A stretch of 64,000 nucleotides of DNA from positions 5,562,531 to 5,626,530 of the forward strand of contig NZ_CP029188.1 of NCBI RefSeq assembly GCF_003097515.1, given 5' to 3'. Positions 1 through 6,698 of this stretch are shown piece after piece (within the stretch, counting starts at the first letter, position 1; each line of letters opens with the position of its first letter). The notes under the pieces were generated by a model. It was not told where the DNA came from. It ran no database searches and saw nothing but the letters and a program-made list of their open reading frames with translations. Source of the stretch: Streptomyces tirandamycinicus. GTDB lineage: Bacteria > Actinomycetota > Actinomycetes > Streptomycetales > Streptomycetaceae. Both the position numbers and the translations under genes were made by a program.

Positions 1-222
1 ACGTTCCTCCGAACCTGGTACGCCCAGAAGGTAAGACGGGCATTCCGTCGAAAGGTAACGAGGAATTTTCCCTGGTGGATCACCGTGCGGTAATCGGCCG
101 GTAATCCTCCGGTCATCGGAAACGAATGAGGGCCGGACCCCTCGGGATTCCGGCCTGGATTTGAACGGGTGGACAACAGCGGAACGGGCGCGGTGAAACG
201 GCTTCGTGGGCCGGGCCGCCGG
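1..222. other. Gene-free left edge, possible upstream region
   Basis: I see no convincing coding frame here. The stretch is less GC-rich than its surroundings and has repeated GGTAA words. Three of them form a regular 11-base series at 88-117, listed separately. The HxlR gene stops at 223 on the minus strand, so this could be its 3' region or the upstream region of a gene lying left of the window. Confidence 0.5.
88..117. promoter_or_regulatory. Three direct repeats with 11-base period (SARP-operator-like)
   Basis: The octamer CGGTAATC occurs at 88-95 and 99-106, and CGGTCATC at 110-117. The starts are exactly 11 bases apart. Direct heptamer/octamer repeats with an 11-base period are the known geometry of SARP (ActII-ORF4/AfsR type) binding sites, and a large SARP gene lies at 6699-10322. 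Which gene it would serve is unclear: the next plus-strand gene starts only at 798, and a minus-strand target would lie outside the window. Confidence 0.4.
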
Positions 223-657
223 TCAGGACGCCACGGCCGGGTCCGCCCGTTTGTCGTACTCGGCTCGCGCGGCCGCGATCTCGCTCTGGTGCTCCTCGGT
301 CCAGATCACCAGGCTCCGGATGGTGGAGTGCAACGTCCCCCCCAGAGGGGTCAACTCGTAGTCCACACGCGGCGGAACGACCGGGTGCACCGTGCGTTTG
401 ACCAGGCCGTCACGCTCCAGCTGACGCAGCGTGACGGTCAGCATGCGCTGGCTGACCCCGTCGATCTGCCGGCGCAGCTCCGAGAAGCGGAGGCTGCGGC
501 GCTCCAGCAGCGCTATCACCAGCAGGGACCACTTGTCCGCCACGCGGTCGAGGATATGCCGCACTTCACACCCCTGCCGGGTGTCCCACTGCAGCGCCTC
601 GTACTCGTCCTCGGTACCCGCGCAGTGAGTCAGTGACTTCAAAGTGCCTTCTTCCAT
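223..657 (-). CDS. HxlR-family transcriptional regulator
   Basis: This is a 144-residue DNA-binding protein of the HxlR (MarR-like winged-helix) family. The family signature is visible: a CEV segment followed by DRVADKWSLLVI at about residues 35-46, then FSELRRQIDGVSQRML and LRQLERDGLV, which are the recognition helix and wing. I chose the ATG at 657, preceded by GAGG at 4 bases; an upstream TTG is possible. It is divergent from the exporter gene at 798 with about 140 bases between them. This is a common layout in which an HxlR protein senses a small toxic compound and controls the transporter next to it. The ligand cannot be predicted. A 32-base near-copy of its 5' coding end lies at 6049-6080. 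Confidence 0.93.
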   Translation of the reverse strand: MEEGTLKSLTHCAGTEDEYEALQWDTRQGCEVRHILDRVADKWSLLVIALLERRSLRFSELRRQIDGVSQRMLTVTLRQLERDGLVKRTVHPVVPPRVDYELTPLGGTLHSTIRSLVIWTEEHQSEIAAARAEYDKRADPAVAS

Positions 658-797
658 AGTCCTCAAGACTGCCCGAAGATGCCTGTGGTTACAAGTGGGA
701 ACCGCCTTGGTCCCGACACATCCGCGTGTTTTCGGTCAGACCCGTCCGCGGCCGTCCCATACCTGTTCTCGCTCTTTTCTCTCCAAGGAGTCTTTCC

Positions 798-2267
798 GTG
801 TCCGCACTGCAATCCCATCAGGACAGCGGCACCGATCGCATGAGTGGGCGCGCTTGGGGCGTGCTGTTCGTGCTCTGTGGTGCGATCTTCCTCGAGGGCG
901 TCGACGTGGCGATGCTCAACGTGGCCCTGCCGTCGATCCGGGCCGACCTGGGGCTGTCCACCGGCACCCTCCAGTGGGTCATGAGCGCCTACGTCCTCGG
1001 CTACGGCGGCTTCATGCTCCTCGGCGGTCGCGCCGCCGACCTCTTCGGCCGTCGCCAGATGTTCCTCTTCTGGCTGACCGTCTTCCTGCTCTTCTCCGGT
1101 CTGGGCGGTCTGGCCAGCGAAGGCTGGACGCTGGTCGTCGCCCGCTTCGTCACCGGTGTGGCGGCGGCCTTCATGACCCCGGCCGGTCTGTCGATCATCA
1201 CCACCAGCTTCGAGGAGGGCCCGCAGCGCAACAAGGCCCTGCTGGTCTACTCGGGCACCGCGGCCGGCGGCTTCTCCATCGGCCTGGTCGTCGGTGGTCT
1301 GCTGGCCTCGGTCGACTGGCGCTGGGTCTTCTTCGCCCCGGTCATTCTGTCGGCCCTCATCCTGGTCACCGGCGCGGCCCTCATCCCCAAGTCTGCCAAG
1401 CCCGACCGCAACGGCCAGAGCATGGACATCGGCGGTGCGATCAGCGTGACCGCGGGCATCCTGCTGCTGGTGTTCGCCGTCGAGCGCGCCAGCCACGAGA
1501 CGGTCGGCATCACCGCGGTGACCGTGGCGGCCAGCCTGGTGCTGTTCCTGGCCTTCGTGCTCATCGAGCGCAAGGCGGCCTCCCCGCTGGTCCGCCTCGG
1601 CATCTTCCGCAACGGCAGCCTGGTCCGCTCGAACATCGCCGGTCTGCTCTTCGCCGCCGGGTTCTTCGGCTTCCAGTTCATCGTCGTGCTCTACCTTCAG
1701 GAGCTGCGCGGCTGGTCCACGCTGCAGACCAGCTTCGCGATGATCGTCATCGGCATCGACGCGATCCTGTCGCCGACGCTCACCCCGAGGCTGGTGAACA
1801 AGTTCGGCAACGCGCGGGTCATCTTCGGCGGTCTGCTGCTGGCGACGCTGTCCTACGCGCTGATGCTGCCGCTGGGCCTCGACTGGACCTACATGATGAT
1901 GTTCCCGAGCCTCATCATCCTGGGTCTCGCCTTCTCGCTGGCCTACGGTCCGCTGACCATCGTCGCCACCGAGGGCATCGCGGAGGAAGAGCAGGGCGTC
2001 GCCGGCGGTCTGCTGTACACCTCCTTCCAGTTCGGTGCGGCGCTCGGTCTGTCCTCCGCCACCGCCGTCCTCACTGCGGTGACCGACGGCACGAGCGACC
2101 AGGCGCTGCTGGACGGCTACCAGGCTGCCCTGCTCGTCCCGTTGGTGGCCGCCGCCGTCGCCGTCGTGATCAGCATGTTCGGCCTGCGCAAGAAGTCCGG
2201 CGCGGCGACCGCGGAAGCCGTCCCGGCGAACGACCCCGTCCTCGAGTCGGTCGAGACCGCCCGCTGA
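798..2267 (+). CDS. MFS drug exporter, DHA2-like (14-TM)
   Basis: This 489-residue integral membrane protein of the major facilitator superfamily is most like the DHA2 (EmrB/QacA type) proton-coupled drug exporters. The N-terminal helices contain FLEGVDVAMLNVALPSI, the typical DHA2 first-helix motif, and motif A appears as GGRAADLFGRRQMF between helices 2 and 3. Many further hydrophobic segments follow, consistent with 14 helices, and the C-terminus is short and hydrophilic. The start is the GTG at 798, with AAGGAG eight bases upstream; the reading frame is open further upstream but without a good ribosome site. A stem-loop follows at 2297-2335. Pairing with the divergent HxlR regulator suggests inducible efflux, perhaps of a natural product. 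The substrate is unknown. Confidence 0.93.
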   Translation: MSALQSHQDSGTDRMSGRAWGVLFVLCGAIFLEGVDVAMLNVALPSIRADLGLSTGTLQWVMSAYVLGYGGFMLLGGRAADLFGRRQMFLFWLTVFLLFSGLGGLASEGWTLVVARFVTGVAAAFMTPAGLSIITTSFEEGPQRNKALLVYSGTAAGGFSIGLVVGGLLASVDWRWVFFAPVILSALILVTGAALIPKSAKPDRNGQSMDIGGAISVTAGILLLVFAVERASHETVGITAVTVAASLVLFLAFVLIERKAASPLVRLGIFRNGSLVRSNIAGLLFAAGFFGFQFIVVLYLQELRGWSTLQTSFAMIVIGIDAILSPTLTPRLVNKFGNARVIFGGLLLATLSYALMLPLGLDWTYMMMFPSLIILGLAFSLAYGPLTIVATEGIAEEEQGVAGGLLYTSFQFGAALGLSSATAVLTAVTDGTSDQALLDGYQAALLVPLVAAAVAVVISMFGLRKKSGAATAEAVPANDPVLESVETAR

Positions 2268-2296
2268 CCCCCACACCGCCCGGACTCCCCGGCACC

Positions 2297-2335
2297 ACTT
2301 CGCCTCAGGCCAATTCCCCGGGCCTGGGGCGAAGT
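2297..2335 (+). terminator. Stem-loop terminator after the MFS gene
   Basis: A 15-base left arm (2297-2311) pairs with 2321-2335 with one G-U pair around a 9-base loop and is followed by CCTTTCCC. It starts 29 bases after the exporter stop codon. Confidence 0.75.
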
Positions 2336-3178
2336 CCTTTCCCCGCGCGCTGGGCAAACGGGGTTGCCCCGGGCGGGGCGGGTTCGGCTCGGTTGGGCGG
2401 GGTGGGGACGGCTCGGCTCGCCGTCGGCCCCGACCCGAGCCCCGGGCCCACCCCAGGCCACGGCCTCAACCCCGCGCTCCCGGCTTCTGCCCAACCCTCG
2501 GCCCCGGACCAAGTCCCGCCTCCTGGCCCGGTCTTCACCCCGGTCCCGGCCGCCGGCCTCGGCCCCGGCCTGCCGCCGGGAGCGGCTGGCCGAGCTGGTC
2601 GAGCCCGGCGAACAGGTGCTGGTGACGGCCGTGGTCGGCCGTGGTCGACGACGATGTCCCCGGCGTGCCGGCCGGTGCGGGTATCCGGCGGGGCGGTAGA
2701 GCGCGTACGACCGACCAACACCAAAGCGGGCGCCCCCCGGGTGTCGACCTCGCCCGCGTGGCGCTGCGCGCCGCGAAGGAGGCGGCCGCACGCCGCCTCG
2801 TCCCGACTCGCCTCCAGCCCAGGCCCGCCTCCGGCCCGACCTCGGCCCAGGCCTTGCCCCCCGGTGCCACCCCCGGGCCCCGGCCGCCACCGACGCCACC
2901 CTCGGCTGCGGAGGCTGCCGGAGGCGTGGTGGGCGTCTTGTCCAGCCCTCTCGTTCGTGGGCTCTCGCCCCGCCGGAACTGGGGGTTCTCCCTTCCCGGG
3001 GCCGGTCCATTACCGGTGGCTGACCCTCTGTGCGTCGGTCGCGTTTCGGTCACTGAAGGCCGAGAGTCCGCGGTTACCGGCGCAAGAGCGGCGGTGGCCA
3101 GAATGCGTTCCACAGTTCGCACAGTGCGCGGATTCGTTCCGGGAATCACGGCCGGACGTATATCGCTGAGGAGGCAGA
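2336..3178. other. Gene-free gap with low-complexity GC sequence and a relic
   Basis: Long open frames here on both strands are Pro/Gly/Arg-rich artefacts of GC-rich, low-complexity DNA, and none has a plausible start or a recognisable fold. The only recognisable content is the recF/dciA relic at 2571-2796. Just before the next gene, TCGGTC occurs at 3035 and 3046, again 11 bases apart, which could be a weak regulatory repeat. Confidence 0.6.
2571..2796 (+). pseudogene. Relic of recF 3' end joined to dciA (DUF721) 5' end
   Basis: Three frames read in turn give the end of RecF: RRERLAELVEPGEQVLVTA (about 2574-2630), then VVDDDVPGVPAGAG (2641-2682), then VSGGAVERV (about 2681-2707). The first frame change coincides with a 10-base tandem duplication (GGCCGTGGTC at 2628-2637 and 2638-2647); the second looks like a small deletion. 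From 2707 the frame reads TDQHQSGRPPGVDLARVALR and AAKEAAARR, the N-terminus of the DciA/DUF721 protein that normally follows recF near the chromosome origin. The expected overlapping stop/start (ATGA) reads ACGA at 2707-2710, so the dciA start codon and the recF stop are both lost. Homology ends at about 2796. The match to RecF and DUF721 is from memory of the families and could not be run as a search. Confidence 0.7.
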
Positions 3179-4357
3179 ATGACCACGAACGACAGCACGA
3201 TCGCTGCGGTGCTCGACGAGGTGAAGTCCCTGGCCGACCGGTTCCGGGAATCCGGCACACAGGCCGAGGAACGGCGCTGGATTCCGGACGAGAACATCGA
3301 GCTTCTGGAAAAGGCCGGCGTCTTCCGTCTCAATGTCCCGGCCCGTTTCGGCGGTCTGGAGGCCCCCGTAGCCGACCAGGTCAAGGTCCTCAGTGAGATC
3401 GCCCGCGCCGACACCGCCACCGGCTGGGTCGCGATGATCTGGCTGTCCAGCTCCTGGGTGCCGAGCCTCTTCCCGGACGCCGCCCAGAAGGAGGTGTACG
3501 CCGAGGGTTCGCTCAAGGTCTCCACCGGCTTCACGCCAACCGGCACCCTCACCCCCGAGGACGGCGGCTACTCCCTCAGCGGCAGCTGGAAGTGGATCTC
3601 GGGCTCCCGCGGCGCCGACTACGGCCTGCTCGCCGCGCTGCTGACCACCCCGGACGGCACCCCGGTGCCGCACGCCGCCCTGGTCCCGTTCTCCGAGCTG
3701 GAGATCGCCGACGACTGGCAGGCCTCGGCCGCCGCGGGCACCGGCAGCTCCACCGTCTCCGCCTCCGGCGTCAAGGTCCCCGCGCACCGCGTGGTCAGCC
3801 TGCTCGACGTGCTCGCCGGCACCACCGGCGACCGCTCCAACACCGGCGCGACCGGCCGCAACTACGCCTTCGTCCCGTTCTTCATGGCCCAGGGCGCGTC
3901 GGCCTACCTCGGCATCGCCCGGGGCGCCTACGAGCTGTTCCTGGAGCGGCTCCCCGGACGCGGCATCACGTACACGTCGTGGACCGACCAGAGCCAGTCC
4001 CCGGTGACACAGATCCAGGTGGCCACAGCCGCCAACAAGATCGCCGCCGCCGAGGCGCTGCAGGAGACCTGGCTGCGCCTGATCCAGGAGCACGCCGACG
4101 CCGGCACCGCGCCCTCCGTCGAGGAGCGGGCCGCCGTCCGCGGCAAAGCCGGTTTCGCGATCCAGCTCGCCAAGGAGGCCGTGGACGAGCTGTTCGAGGC
4201 CAGCGGCGCTTCGGTGATCATGAAGGACGTCCCGTTCCAGCGCTACCACCGCGACCTGCGCGGTCTCGCGCTGCACGCGCTGTTCGCCTTCCACACCAAC
4301 CAGGAAGTGCACGGCCGGTCCATCCTCGGCCTGGCGCCCGACACCCCCTTCCTCTGA
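3179..4357 (+). CDS. Acyl-CoA-dehydrogenase-fold flavoprotein, likely flavin-dependent hydroxylase/oxidase
   Basis: A 392-residue protein with the acyl-CoA dehydrogenase fold. Its N-terminal helical part contains RFGGLEAPVADQVKVLSEIARADTATGW-type sequence (about residues 55-85, key residues R-F-G-G and A-R-A-D). A beta domain with LSGSWKWISGS (about 136-146) follows, and the C-terminal helical bundle ends in FQRYHRDLRGLALHALF. It resembles the group D flavin monooxygenases (HsaA or ActVA-ORF5 type), which take reduced flavin from a partner reductase, rather than beta-oxidation dehydrogenases: the usual catalytic Glu context is not evident and no CoA gene is adjacent. The ATG at 3179 follows GAGGAGG at about 5 bases. 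A tailoring step in secondary metabolism is plausible, but the substrate is unknown. Confidence 0.8.
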   Translation: MTTNDSTIAAVLDEVKSLADRFRESGTQAEERRWIPDENIELLEKAGVFRLNVPARFGGLEAPVADQVKVLSEIARADTATGWVAMIWLSSSWVPSLFPDAAQKEVYAEGSLKVSTGFTPTGTLTPEDGGYSLSGSWKWISGSRGADYGLLAALLTTPDGTPVPHAALVPFSELEIADDWQASAAAGTGSSTVSASGVKVPAHRVVSLLDVLAGTTGDRSNTGATGRNYAFVPFFMAQGASAYLGIARGAYELFLERLPGRGITYTSWTDQSQSPVTQIQVATAANKIAAAEALQETWLRLIQEHADAGTAPSVEERAAVRGKAGFAIQLAKEAVDELFEASGASVIMKDVPFQRYHRDLRGLALHALFAFHTNQEVHGRSILGLAPDTPFL

Positions 4358-4426
4358 TCCAGGCGATCGACCCCGTGGCCGGTCATCCGAGGCCACGCGG
4401 TCGGACCAGGCCCGGCGCGCACAGGG

Positions 4427-4470
4427 CGCAGGGGTCGCCGGACCGTCACGGCCGTCCGGTGGCCCCTGCG
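4427..4470 (+). terminator. Stem-loop terminator after the flavoprotein gene
   Basis: Arms 4427-4443 and 4454-4470 pair over 17 positions with two wobble pairs around a 10-base loop and are followed by TCTTCCCCCC. It lies between the flavoprotein and the NmrA-like gene, so the two are probably separate transcripts. Confidence 0.7.
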
Positions 4471-4553
4471 TCTTCCCCCCGCCCAGCGGCACTCCTCCGC
4501 CACTGGCTCAGCACTTCCCACCCCAGTTCCCCATCAGCAAGGGAGGCGAAGCC

Positions 4554-5396
4554 ATGTCACAGTCAGACATCCTCGTCATCGGCAGCACCGGAAAGACCGG
4601 GCGTCGGGTCGTCCGCGCCCTGCGCGAGCGCGGCGCTTCGGTCCGCGCCGCCGGCCGGTCCACCGACGTCCGCTTCGACTGGGACGACGACAGCACCTGG
4701 GCACCGGCCCTCACCGGCGCTCATGCGGCCTACATCGTCGACCGGCAGGACAAGCCCGGTGTATGGGACGCCGAGTCCCAGATACGCGATCTGGCCAAGC
4801 GCGCGGTCGACTGCGGCGTACGCCGTCTCGTCCTGCTCCAGGCCCGTACGACGGGGCTCGTGGGCGGCAAGGACCTGAGCGCGGGCGAGGGCGGCGTGCG
4901 CGACTCCGGCGCGCAGTGGACCGTGCTGCGGCCGAACTGGTTCTTCCAGAACTTCGACGAGGGCGTCCTGCTCGACGCCGTCCGCGCCGGCGAGCTGCGG
5001 CTGCCCGCCGGGGACGGCCGCGAGCCGTTCGTGGACGCCGAGGACGTCGCCGAGGTCGCCGCCGCGGCCCTGCTCGACGACGGGCACGACGGCCGGGTCT
5101 ACGACCTGAGCGGCAGCCGCGCCCTCACCCTGGCCGAGGTCGCCGAGGAGATCTCCCGCGCCGCCGGACGCCCCGTCGCCTACGTGCCCGTCGACCACGA
5201 GGAGTACGTGGCCGAGCTGGTCTCCTACGAAGTGCCCGCCGACTACGCGCGGTTCGTCGCCGATCTCGTCGCGCAGATCCGCGACAACCTCAACGCCGAG
5301 CCGACCGGCACCGTCGAGGGCGTGCTGGGCCGTCCGCCCCGCGATTTCGCCGCGTTCGCCCGCCAGGCCGCGGCGGACGGCGCCTGGGCGCTCTAG
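4554..5396 (+). CDS. NmrA-like atypical SDR, NAD(P)H-dependent reductase
   Basis: This 280-residue protein belongs to the NmrA-like atypical short-chain dehydrogenases. The dinucleotide-binding motif is at the N-terminus: ILVIGSTGKTGRRVVRAL (about residues 6-23), with the GSTGKTG glycines and the downstream arginines that favour NADP(H). Later segments, VLRPNWFFQNF (about 125-135) and FVDAEDVAEVAAAALLD, are characteristic of the NmrA/quinone-oxidoreductase-2 group. These proteins either reduce quinones and related carbonyls or sense the NADP/NADPH ratio. The ATG start is preceded by GGGAGG. It is read in the same direction as the flavoprotein gene but separated from it by a terminator. NmrA-type genes often sit divergent from HxlR regulators, and an HxlR 5' fragment is found downstream at 6049. 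Confidence 0.85.
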   Translation: MSQSDILVIGSTGKTGRRVVRALRERGASVRAAGRSTDVRFDWDDDSTWAPALTGAHAAYIVDRQDKPGVWDAESQIRDLAKRAVDCGVRRLVLLQARTTGLVGGKDLSAGEGGVRDSGAQWTVLRPNWFFQNFDEGVLLDAVRAGELRLPAGDGREPFVDAEDVAEVAAAALLDDGHDGRVYDLSGSRALTLAEVAEEISRAAGRPVAYVPVDHEEYVAELVSYEVPADYARFVADLVAQIRDNLNAEPTGTVEGVLGRPPRDFAAFARQAAADGAWAL

Positions 5397-5439
5397 CCTC
5401 GCGCTGTCACGAAGTGGGCTGTCCAGCTGGTGATCAGGA

Positions 5440-5910
5440 CAGCAGAAAGTGCCTCTGACCAGCGAGAATGAGGATTGTCTAGGCCCTCGCTCCCGCCCCT
5501 GTCGGAGGCACTTTCCAGGTGAAGAAAGGTATCGGGTCGTACCCGCGTGTCCGCGCCGAGGGCGGTGGTCGAGGGGTGGTCTCGCCGGCCCCGGGGCCGT
5601 GCTGCTGGTGGAGACGATCCGCAAGTCCGGTTTGGAGCGGCGACATCCGTGACGGCGCCCGGGTCGCCGAGATCGCCGGTGACGTGCTGAACGGCCGGCC
5701 GAGCGGGATGCGGCTGATCGTGCGGAAGGAACGGCCCGATCCCGGCGCCCAATTGCGGATCACCGACGCCGACGGACTACGGCTGACCTGCTTCGCCACC
5801 AACACAGCGGACCTTCCGATCGCCGTACTCGAACTGCGGCACCACCGGCGGGCGAGGGCCGAGGACCGCATCCGTGCCGCCCGTGCCACCGGCCTGCGCA
5901 ACCTGGTGCA
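5440..5910 (+). mobile_element. IS1380-family transposase relic, internally deleted
   Basis: From about 5521 the translation begins KKGIGSYPRVRAEGGGRGVV, the N-terminus of Streptomyces IS1380-type transposases. It shifts frame and continues GAVLLVETIRKSGLERR (about 5595-5645). It then jumps to the C-terminal part, DIRDGARVAEIAGDVLNG, then LIVRKERPDPGAQLRITD and GLRLTCFATNT, then RARAEDRIRAARATGLRNL, ending near 5908. The middle of the transposase, including most of the catalytic region, is missing, so it cannot be active. Upstream, inverted 11-mers GAAAGTGCCTC (5445-5455) and GAGGCACTTTC (5505-5515) resemble the leader region of such elements. No right inverted repeat or target duplication is seen. 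It is an old footprint between the NmrA gene and the next gene. Confidence 0.8.
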
Positions 5911-6048
5911 TCGCAAGGCGGAGAGTCGCCCTCATACTGGGCGTATTCGGGCGATCCGACAACACGGCGAGGTGCCGCAGCTGTCGTCGTGCGTCCGCTG
6001 GGGATTGCGGGACAGCTCTTAGCGCGATGGACGCCGGGTTCCCCGGCG

Positions 6049-6080
6049 GTGAGTCGGTGACTTCAAAGTGCCTTCTTTCC
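6049..6080 (-). pseudogene. Fragment copy of an HxlR gene 5' end
   Basis: Bases 6049-6080 match 625-655, the first codons of the HxlR gene, with one substitution and one inserted base. On the minus strand the reading is EGTLKSPTH and the frame continues to a Gly-Thr as in the intact gene (EGTLKSLTH...GT), after which similarity ends. Next to the IS1380 relic, it looks like the remaining end of a second HxlR gene that once faced the oxidase-fold gene at 6162. Confidence 0.6.
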
Positions 6081-6161
6081 CCGAGGCTGCCCATAGGGCA
6101 CGCTGAGATCAACGGGTGCGAATTCACCCGGTATCTGCGATGAATTTTCCGAGGTGCCGTG

Positions 6162-6644
6162 ATGGCTGCTGTGAAGGTGAGTTCGTTCTCGGAAATCGAG
6201 AACGCCTTCATGACCTATATTCAGGACATCGTGTATTGCACGATGATCACCGTCGACAAGAAGAACCGCCCCCGGGCGCGCGTTCTGCTGCCCATCTGGG
6301 AAACGGTGGACGGTAAGCCGGTCGGCTGGCTGGCCGCCTACAAGACACCCGTCAAGGTGGCGCACCTGGCGAACAATGCCCACACCACATACTCATACTG
6401 GAATCCCCGGCAGAACGCCGTCTTCATCGACAGCGTCTCCCGGTGGGTCGACGACCCGGAGACCAAGAAGTACGCGTGGGACCTGTACGCCAAGGGCAGC
6501 CCGGCCGGGGTCGGCTACAACCCGCGCAACTTCTGGCACTTGGGCCCGGCGGACCCCAAGTACCACGTCCTGCGGATCGAGCCGTGGCGCGTCCAGGTGC
6601 TGCGCGGTTCGGACCTGAGCAGCCGTATCTGGACCGATGAGTAG
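6162..6644 (+). CDS. Pyridoxamine 5'-phosphate oxidase-fold (FMN/F420-binding split barrel) protein
   Basis: A 160-residue protein of the split-barrel flavin-binding superfamily. The N-terminal helix is followed by a strand reading YCTMITVDKKNRPRARVLLP (about residues 25-44), with the RPRAR motif that contacts the phosphate of FMN or F420 in this family. The remaining strands include VAHLANNAHTTYSYWNP (about residues 66-82) and a C-terminal LRIEPWRVQVLRG. The ATG at 6162 with GAGG seven bases upstream is preferred over the GTG just before it. It stands alone between the IS1380/HxlR debris and the SARP gene. An electron-transfer or small-molecule reductase role is likely; the substrate and whether it uses FMN or F420 cannot be decided. 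Confidence 0.85.
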   Translation: MAAVKVSSFSEIENAFMTYIQDIVYCTMITVDKKNRPRARVLLPIWETVDGKPVGWLAAYKTPVKVAHLANNAHTTYSYWNPRQNAVFIDSVSRWVDDPETKKYAWDLYAKGSPAGVGYNPRNFWHLGPADPKYHVLRIEPWRVQVLRGSDLSSRIWTDE

Positions 6645-6698
6645 CACCACTGAGCACCAGCCCCCGCCTCACCCGCACCGGGTCCGCCCGCCGTCCCC

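Noticed and set aside
644..797. Inverted repeat GGGAACC/GGTCCC as HxlR operator
   Set aside because: The match is imperfect and too short to separate from background in this GC-rich DNA.
644..3169. An 841-codon plus-strand frame across the MFS gene and the following gap
   Set aside because: The in-register MFS frame has the motifs, and this one is an Arg/Pro-rich alternative frame continuing through low-complexity DNA.
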